From contig JAIJUV010000075.1 of assembly GCA_022732315.1 (NCBI GenBank), positions 1 through 11,208 of the forward strand: a DNA stretch of 11,208 bases. The letters run 5' to 3'. The notes under the pieces were generated by a model. It did no database searches and had not been told where the DNA came from. It saw only the letters and a list, made by a program, of their open reading frames with translations. A program made the translations under genes and the position numbers. Shown in pieces: positions 6,605 to 11,208 of this stretch; position 1 is the first letter of the stretch, and each line of letters opens with the position of its first letter. The DNA comes from Prevotella sp. (GTDB lineage: Bacteria; Bacteroidota; Bacteroidia; Bacteroidales; Bacteroidaceae).

Positions 6605-7888
6605 TTAAGGTTTTGTACCATATATCTTGTCGCCAATCTTTGCATAGGTGACGTTCTTGATACCTACCATGCCAAAGTACTTGTCTATGTCTCCATATAA
6701 GATAATCTCTTGCTTGAAATTACCAGGGTTTGCACTAAGGTTGACACCATCACGTACGGCACCCTTAGGTAACTGTACAGGTATGCAATTTGATACATTG
6801 CTTTCTGTTGCACTTGCGGCTATTCCTATATTTGTTCCAGATGCACTTTCTGTAGTAAATGTCAAAGTTGTAAAATCTTTGCCTGGAGCACTTCCGATGA
6901 TGTATGCTTTGATATATACTCCTTTAGTCACTGGGTCAAATCCTTTTGCAATGACTTCTGTAACACTGAAAGGTTTGGCTTCTGTTCCGTTGTTTGCAGA
7001 AGGTGTGTCAGGAGTTGTGCTGCCACCATCCTCAATCTTAACGATAGAGCTGGTCTTGTCAACCTCCATGATTTCGTTATTATTCTTATCAACGAACTTC
7101 ATGATCTTACCCAGGATAGTAACCTTCTGACCCACCTTCAAATCTTCCTTAGAAGCGAAGTCCTTGCCATTCAGTCCCTTACCAGAGTAAACCTGCATGT
7201 CCTTGCTCTTGCCATCGTCTGAGATGTAATAGGTGATGCTCTTGTATGTCTCATTATAGAAAGCAACATCTGAGATGATACCTGTCAGGTAAACCTGTGT
7301 AGTAGGCGCTGTGCCAGCCTTGATGGCTGCGATAGCTTCTGCCACGTTGTATGGGTCACTGAGAGAACCCTTACCAGTTGCTGGAGTATCAGGAGTTGTA
7401 GTTCCTGCGTTCTCGATAGAGATGATGGTGCTGTTCTTGTCGATTTCATTGACAATAGTGCCATCATTCTTCGTGAATGCCTTGACGATTCCTTTTACTA
7501 CTACGGTCTGACCAACTTTCAAGTCATCCTTGGAAGAGAAGTTTGCACCATCCTTGCCTTTGCCAGAGTATACTTCGATAACCTCTGAAGAGCCCTCGTC
7601 TGCGATGTTATATGACAAACTGCTATAGGTTGCGTTGAAGAAAGTTACAGCTGTAATCTTACCCTTTACGCATACAGCTGTAGAAGGTGCTGTACCTGCC
7701 TTGATGAGGGCGATAGCTTCTGCAACAGTATATGGATTGCTTTCAGAACCCTTTTGGTTAGGATCTGTGTTCTCTCCTGGAGCCTCCGGCTGGTTAGGCA
7801 GTGTATAAGGCTCTGGTACGTCCTCACAGCTGTTGAATGTGAAGGCAGCCATTGCCGCCATCAAAACTGAAAATATATACTTTTTCAT
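6605..7888 (-). CDS. Lipoprotein with two tandem OB-fold-like domains and a DUF6359-like domain
   Basis: The 427-residue product has a lipoprotein signal peptide with lipobox FNSC (Cys21), then an acidic, Pro-rich linker. Residues about 51-159 and 178-287 are two copies of one OB-fold-like module; both read NPYTVAEAIALIKAGTAP / DPYNVAEAIAAIKAGTAP, then a YISDDG-type turn, VYSGKG, a DDLKVGQ or EDLKVGQ turn and a VxG strand. The copies are joined by Thr/Pro/Asp linkers (GTTTPDTPA and GSTTPDTPS). Residues about 305-427 form a different domain with the features I associate with DUF6359: GVYIKAYIIGSA, NCIPVQLPKGAVRD, NPGN, and DKYFGMVGIKN. No catalytic motif is evident. The gene is the last of the operon, 44 bp after the DUF5689 lipoprotein gene, and is followed by a terminator. 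A surface-binding role next to the TonB-dependent receptor is inferred; OB folds often bind nucleic acids or oligosaccharides. Confidence 0.85.
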   Translation of the reverse strand: MKKYIFSVLMAAMAAFTFNSCEDVPEPYTLPNQPEAPGENTDPNQKGSESNPYTVAEAIALIKAGTAPSTAVCVKGKITAVTFFNATYSSLSYNIADEGSSEVIEVYSGKGKDGANFSSKDDLKVGQTVVVKGIVKAFTKNDGTIVNEIDKNSTIISIENAGTTTPDTPATGKGSLSDPYNVAEAIAAIKAGTAPTTQVYLTGIISDVAFYNETYKSITYYISDDGKSKDMQVYSGKGLNGKDFASKEDLKVGQKVTILGKIMKFVDKNNNEIMEVDKTSSIVKIEDGGSTTPDTPSANNGTEAKPFSVTEVIAKGFDPVTKGVYIKAYIIGSAPGKDFTTLTFTTESASGTNIGIAASATESNVSNCIPVQLPKGAVRDGVNLSANPGNFKQEIILYGDIDKYFGMVGIKNVTYAKIGDKIYGTKP

Positions 7889-7932
7889 ATTATTGTCTTT
7901 TTAAATATTGTTACTATTTTGATAATCAGTAA

Positions 7933-9162
7933 TTACTTGATAGAGATGAGATTGCCACCCTTAATCTCCTTGGTGCCGTTATAATCAAGCAGGGTGCCTG
8001 ATACAACCACCTTCTTGCCTGGTACAAGGATACCCTTGGTTTCCTCTGTCCACTTTGCACCATCGATGTTGAAGCAACGGAATACCTCAAGAGTCTTGCC
8101 TTCTGTATCCTTACCGTCGTCAGAGATAACGAATGTACCGTTACCATACTGGCCTGTATCTACATCTTTCACCTTTACGATGATACCGGTAGCATAAACC
8201 TTAGCATCGCCTGCTGTACCGGCATTGATCTTCTCTAGTGCCTGAGCCACAGTATAAGGCTTCTCCAATGTACCGCCTGTTTCTGATGCCTTCAGATCAT
8301 CCGTGCTGCGAAGCACAATTTGCCAGGTGTCATAGTCTTTGTTGTGGTAACGGGTGAAGATACCGGTGATATCGAATACACCCTGTGGAATCACCTCGTT
8401 GGCAAACTTAGAATAACCCGAGTTGCGCACTACCAGATTGTTTTTGTTGATTCTCTTGCCCGTTTCGGCATCAATCAGTTCCAGGCTCGTATTGGAATCA
8501 TCTGGCGCCCATACGTTTGTGCCGTTAGCTGAAGCAAACTTCACCTTCTTCAGGGTCATCAGCTTGCATACGTTAGCCTCCATATAGGCATTGTCAGTAA
8601 GCTTTGTCAGGTCAAACTCCTCTGGCTCTACCGTGCTAGCATCCGCCTCGCCAGGGTTCAGAATCTTGAAGTGCTGGTTCCATACGGCACGTTCTATCTT
8701 GCCCATACTCAGGCTACCGTCAGAAATCTTGGTATTCACACCGCCAATCTGAGGCAACTTCTTGTAACTTCCTATATAGAGATCCTTCAGATTTACGAGA
8801 ATCTCCTGACCTACAGGAAGATAACCCGACAGTCCGCTTCCGTTGATGGCTATGATGATAGCGCCGGATGCATCCTGTACGCTCACCTGGTTGTAGATAT
8901 TGCCACTGACATCATTGCCCGTTACTACCGCCTTGATCATCATGTCCTTCTCAATCTGCTTGTAGCTGCTGTTGGCGATAACCGTAGCAAACTGGGTCTT
9001 CAGGTCAGCTATGCTGATCACATTCTTCTCCTTCAGGCTGTTGTTGCCATATGGAGCTGCAGGCACCTTATCGGTCAGGTCAGGGTCAGCATAGCTGTCG
9101 CCCATACACGAACCCAGGGTAAGTGCCAGGAATGCCAATGCTATGAATTTTATCTTTTTCAT
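7933..9162 (-). CDS. DUF5689 lipoprotein with a C-terminal OB-fold-like domain
   Basis: The 409-residue product is a lipoprotein with lipobox LGSC (Cys19) and a short DSYADPDLTDKVPAAPYG linker. Residues about 45-290 match the DUF5689 type of Bacteroidota: SIADLKTQFA near the start, IKAVVTGNDVSGNIYNQVSV, QDASGAIIIAINGSGL, LPVGQEILVNLKDLYIGSY, and a second half ending in FDITGIFTRYHNKDYDTWQI. Residues about 299-409 form a separate OB-fold-like module (KPYTVAQALEKINAGTAGD, FVISDDGKD, VVVSGTLLDYNG), homologous to those in the next gene and in the protein at 2582-3616. The gene is 72 bp downstream of the TonB-dependent receptor gene and 44 bp upstream of the OB-repeat lipoprotein gene, so the three are very likely one transcript. 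DUF5689 lipoproteins often accompany TonB-dependent receptors; here it may take the place of a SusD-like partner (inference). The ligand is unknown. Confidence 0.88.
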   Translation of the reverse strand: MKKIKFIALAFLALTLGSCMGDSYADPDLTDKVPAAPYGNNSLKEKNVISIADLKTQFATVIANSSYKQIEKDMMIKAVVTGNDVSGNIYNQVSVQDASGAIIIAINGSGLSGYLPVGQEILVNLKDLYIGSYKKLPQIGGVNTKISDGSLSMGKIERAVWNQHFKILNPGEADASTVEPEEFDLTKLTDNAYMEANVCKLMTLKKVKFASANGTNVWAPDDSNTSLELIDAETGKRINKNNLVVRNSGYSKFANEVIPQGVFDITGIFTRYHNKDYDTWQIVLRSTDDLKASETGGTLEKPYTVAQALEKINAGTAGDAKVYATGIIVKVKDVDTGQYGNGTFVISDDGKDTEGKTLEVFRCFNIDGAKWTEETKGILVPGKKVVVSGTLLDYNGTKEIKGGNLISIK

Positions 9163-9173
9163 TGTTCTTTCTT

Positions 9174-9226
9174 TTTATTGTTATAGAGAAACGGGATTGC
9201 TCCCTGTTCTTTATTGTTAAAGAGAA
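9174..9226 (-). repeat. Imperfect tandem repeat with small hairpin between receptor and DUF5689 genes
   Basis: A 17-bp unit, TTTATTGTTAWAGAGAA on the plus strand, occurs at 9174-9190 and 9210-9226 with one difference, offset by 36 bp. Between the copies GGGA (9193-9196) and TCCC (9201-9204) can pair; on the minus-strand mRNA the loop is GCAA, a stable tetraloop type. The left copy overlaps the A-rich stretch that should serve as translation start region of the DUF5689 gene. Confidence 0.6.
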
Positions 9227-9234
9227 GCTGTTCT

Positions 9235-11208
9235 TTAGAATCTGTAAGATACCTGGAACATGCCGTTGGTACCCCAAGCATAGTACTTCTTAGGATTCTT
9301 AGAGAACTGGTAGTAGCGTGGATTCTTCACCTCGTCGTTGCTGTCCAGTGTATAGCTTGAACGTGAGTTCTGCTCATATCCGCCTGTTACGATGGTCTGG
9401 TTGTTCAGCAGGTTGGTAATCATGAGGTTGAAGTTGAGTGATCCCTTCTTCAGTCTCACGCTCTTTCCTATGCGCAGGTCAACCATCCATCCTCCGTGGC
9501 CCTTTTCCTGGGCTACAGCGTCCTCTCTCCAGCTTGTTTCATCTTCCGTCATCACTTCTGGGAAGATTTCAGGGAAGGCTCTGTGCGCCTTGTGGCGGTT
9601 ATTCAGCGTGCTATCATATCTGTAGCTTGGAGAATAAGAGAGGTAGATGCGGTCGTAGTAGTTGGCATTGAGGTTGACGAACCATCCGCTTACGTGGGCA
9701 TCGAGACCGATGCTTCCCACTGTGAGCGGTGTGCCACTCTCGCGCATATTCATCACGTAAGCCTTTTCTGGTGGATTGATCTTAGCATCCTTTGAGCGCA
9801 TGTATACGGCGTTTACATTGTTGATGTTCTTCGCCTCGCTCATAGCGCCCAGAGTCTTCAGGTCGAGCCATGATGTGAGCTTGATCTTAGCGCCCACCTC
9901 TACACCATAGTATTCCTTTTTCAGTCCGGTCATGCTCACGTAGGTGAATGAGTTCTCATCATCGTTGTAGAAGTTCTGCCATTCGGTAACGTTCTCCAAC
10001 CGGCTGTAGTAACCGCTCACGTTGGCGCTCAGCCATGCGTTGCGGTACATGTAGCTGAATTCAGAGCTGAAGATGCGCTCGTTCTTGAGGTTTGTCACGA
10101 AGTCGTTGCTGATTTCAGGCGCGATGAAGGCTGTGTTTGCCATTGGTGCACGCAGTTCGTATCCGGCTCCTATACTGAAGGCATGTCCTCTGCCCATATC
10201 CACGTTCAGGCTTCCCTTAACGCCACCGTCCAGGAAGTTGGCTGTGCCGCTCTTTCCCTGGCTGTTGTTAGGTGCCATACCGTTGCGCATATAGCCTCGG
10301 CGGTTCATGCCGGTATATCCGATACGTCCGCTCAGCATCGCCTTCATATTGTAGAATTCGGCTGTATAGGTGCTCCATGCGTTTGCCTTGTTCACGTCGA
10401 TGCGATAGTCGTAACCGAACTTGTCGCCCTCGTAAACCAGCTTGCCTGTGCTGTTAGGACCGGCTGTGTTCAGGTCGTACTGCACACGTGGGTCGGTCTT
10501 AGGATAATCGCCCAGGGCATAGGTGTTGATGTTGTGGAAGATGGCACCGCCCAGCATGTCTTCCAGTGTCTGATAGTGCTGGTTGGTACTCTTTCCGAGC
10601 ATGATACCCGTAGCCAGGTTCGATTTCTTGGTCAGCTTGGTGTTCAGCACGGACGACAGGCTCAGGGTGAGGTTGTCGTTGTGCTTAGCCTGAACATAGT
10701 ATAGCAGATCCTGTCCGTTCTTGGCTGCCTGCTGGTTGGCATAGTACAGGCGGTCCCAGTTAATCTGTCGGTTCTGCTTGCTTGCCTGCCAGTAGTTTAC
10801 GGCGTTGTTCCAGTTTTCCCAGGTATACATGTTGTTGCCGTTCTTGTAGTCGCCCCATACATAGTAGTTGGCAGATGGCATGTTCTTCCAGTAGTCTGGC
10901 TGTGGATTCTCTGCGTTGTTGTAGTTGAGCTTGGTACTCTTGTACATAGAGTATTTTCCGAACACCGATGTGGTGAGCTTCATCTGGTCGTTGATTTCCC
11001 AGTCCCATGTAGCGATAGCCGAAGGTGCAAAGTCGTTCACTACGCGTGAGTTTCTCTTGTGTCCGTTCTGGTATCCCCAGTATGGGTTATAGTAGTAATC
11101 GTTAGCCAGCCAGTAAGCCTCGTCAGTAGATGCTCCCTGTGTGCTTCTTTCTGTCGGGTTACCCCATGTAGAGAAGCTCAGCGAGTGGCCGTTCATCCAC
11201 TTCTTCTG
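9235..11208 (-). CDS. TonB-dependent outer-membrane receptor, C-terminal part (runs off the right edge)
   Basis: The frame is open from the right edge to a TAA at 9235-9237 and gives 657 residues. The internal methionine at 11196 is not the start, because the frame continues upstream to the edge (QKKW before it) and the text opens in mid-barrel. The sequence shows many amphipathic strands rich in Tyr, Trp and Asn, long extracellular-type loops, segments such as NPQPDYWKNMPS and GSLNVDMGRGHAFSIGAGYE, and the aromatic C-terminal signature FQVSYRF expected for insertion in the outer membrane. The plug domain, TonB box and any carboxypeptidase-like N-terminal domain lie outside the window. The protein would import a ligand across the outer membrane using TonB energy. 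It heads the operon with the DUF5689 and OB-repeat lipoproteins. The ligand is unknown; the nearby nuclease makes nucleic-acid fragments one candidate (inference). Confidence 0.9.
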   Translation of the reverse strand, partial: QKKWMNGHSLSFSTWGNPTERSTQGASTDEAYWLANDYYYNPYWGYQNGHKRNSRVVNDFAPSAIATWDWEINDQMKLTTSVFGKYSMYKSTKLNYNNAENPQPDYWKNMPSANYYVWGDYKNGNNMYTWENWNNAVNYWQASKQNRQINWDRLYYANQQAAKNGQDLLYYVQAKHNDNLTLSLSSVLNTKLTKKSNLATGIMLGKSTNQHYQTLEDMLGGAIFHNINTYALGDYPKTDPRVQYDLNTAGPNSTGKLVYEGDKFGYDYRIDVNKANAWSTYTAEFYNMKAMLSGRIGYTGMNRRGYMRNGMAPNNSQGKSGTANFLDGGVKGSLNVDMGRGHAFSIGAGYELRAPMANTAFIAPEISNDFVTNLKNERIFSSEFSYMYRNAWLSANVSGYYSRLENVTEWQNFYNDDENSFTYVSMTGLKKEYYGVEVGAKIKLTSWLDLKTLGAMSEAKNINNVNAVYMRSKDAKINPPEKAYVMNMRESGTPLTVGSIGLDAHVSGWFVNLNANYYDRIYLSYSPSYRYDSTLNNRHKAHRAFPEIFPEVMTEDETSWREDAVAQEKGHGGWMVDLRIGKSVRLKKGSLNFNLMITNLLNNQTIVTGGYEQNSRSSYTLDSNDEVKNPRYYQFSKNPKKYYAWGTNGMFQVSYRF

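Noticed and set aside
6605..9162. Repeated OB-module DNA as a mobile element or CRISPR-like array
   Set aside because: The repeats are in-frame protein domains with diverged DNA; there are no terminal inverted repeats, transposase, or short regular spacers.
9392..10704. Several plus-strand frames opposite the receptor gene, up to 173 residues
   Set aside because: They overlap the well-supported receptor frame and have shadow-type composition without domains or signal peptides.
11194..11196. ATG at 11196 as the start of the TonB-dependent receptor
   Set aside because: The frame stays open to the window edge and the sequence there is mid-barrel, without signal peptide, plug or TonB box; the gene is simply cut by the edge.

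Overview
The window looks like chromosomal DNA from a Bacteroidales bacterium, most likely Prevotella/Segatella. The evidence is: promoters of the Bacteroidota type (TTTG, about 19 bp, TAnnTTTG); A/T-rich translation starts without Shine-Dalgarno sites; a propeller-type periplasmic sensor of the hybrid two-component type; a TonB-dependent receptor ending in an aromatic barrel signature; several lipoproteins with Bacteroidota lipoboxes; and a C-terminal tail ending in NGKK-type residues that is common on secreted Prevotella proteins. The genus is an inference from style, not from a marker gene.

Layout, left to right. Positions 1-2348 (minus) hold the first 782 residues of a large propeller-type sensor/regulator; its output domains lie outside the window. 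Positions 2582-3616 (minus) encode a secreted protein with an N-terminal beta-rich domain, one OB-fold-like domain and a sorting-type C-terminal tail. A 419-bp divergent promoter region follows. Positions 4036-4752 (plus, the only plus-strand gene) encode a lipocalin-like lipoprotein with an Asp/Tyr/Trp-rich stretch just after the lipid-anchoring cysteine. It converges, through a shared bidirectional terminator, on 4818-5909 (minus), a lipoprotein nuclease of the DNA/RNA non-specific endonuclease family with an intact DRGH motif. Positions 6096-6347 (minus) encode ribosomal protein bL31 type B, with its own promoter, leader and terminator. From 6605 to the right edge lies a minus-strand operon. 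In transcription order it is a TonB-dependent receptor (C-terminal 657 residues), a DUF5689 plus OB-fold lipoprotein, and a lipoprotein with two tandem OB-fold-like domains and a DUF6359-like domain, closed by a hairpin terminator at 6548-6582.

Functional reading (inference): the receptor and the two OB-rich lipoproteins look like one outer-membrane uptake or binding complex without a recognisable SusD in view. The nuclease lipoprotein next door, on the same strand but separated by bL31, suggests that the substrate could be extracellular nucleic acid or fragments of it. The same OB-fold-like module recurs four times in three proteins of this window. The nucleic-acid link is a hypothesis resting on the neighbouring nuclease and the OB folds; the OB domains could bind something else. 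No tRNA, rRNA, CRISPR array, insertion sequence or phage gene was seen.
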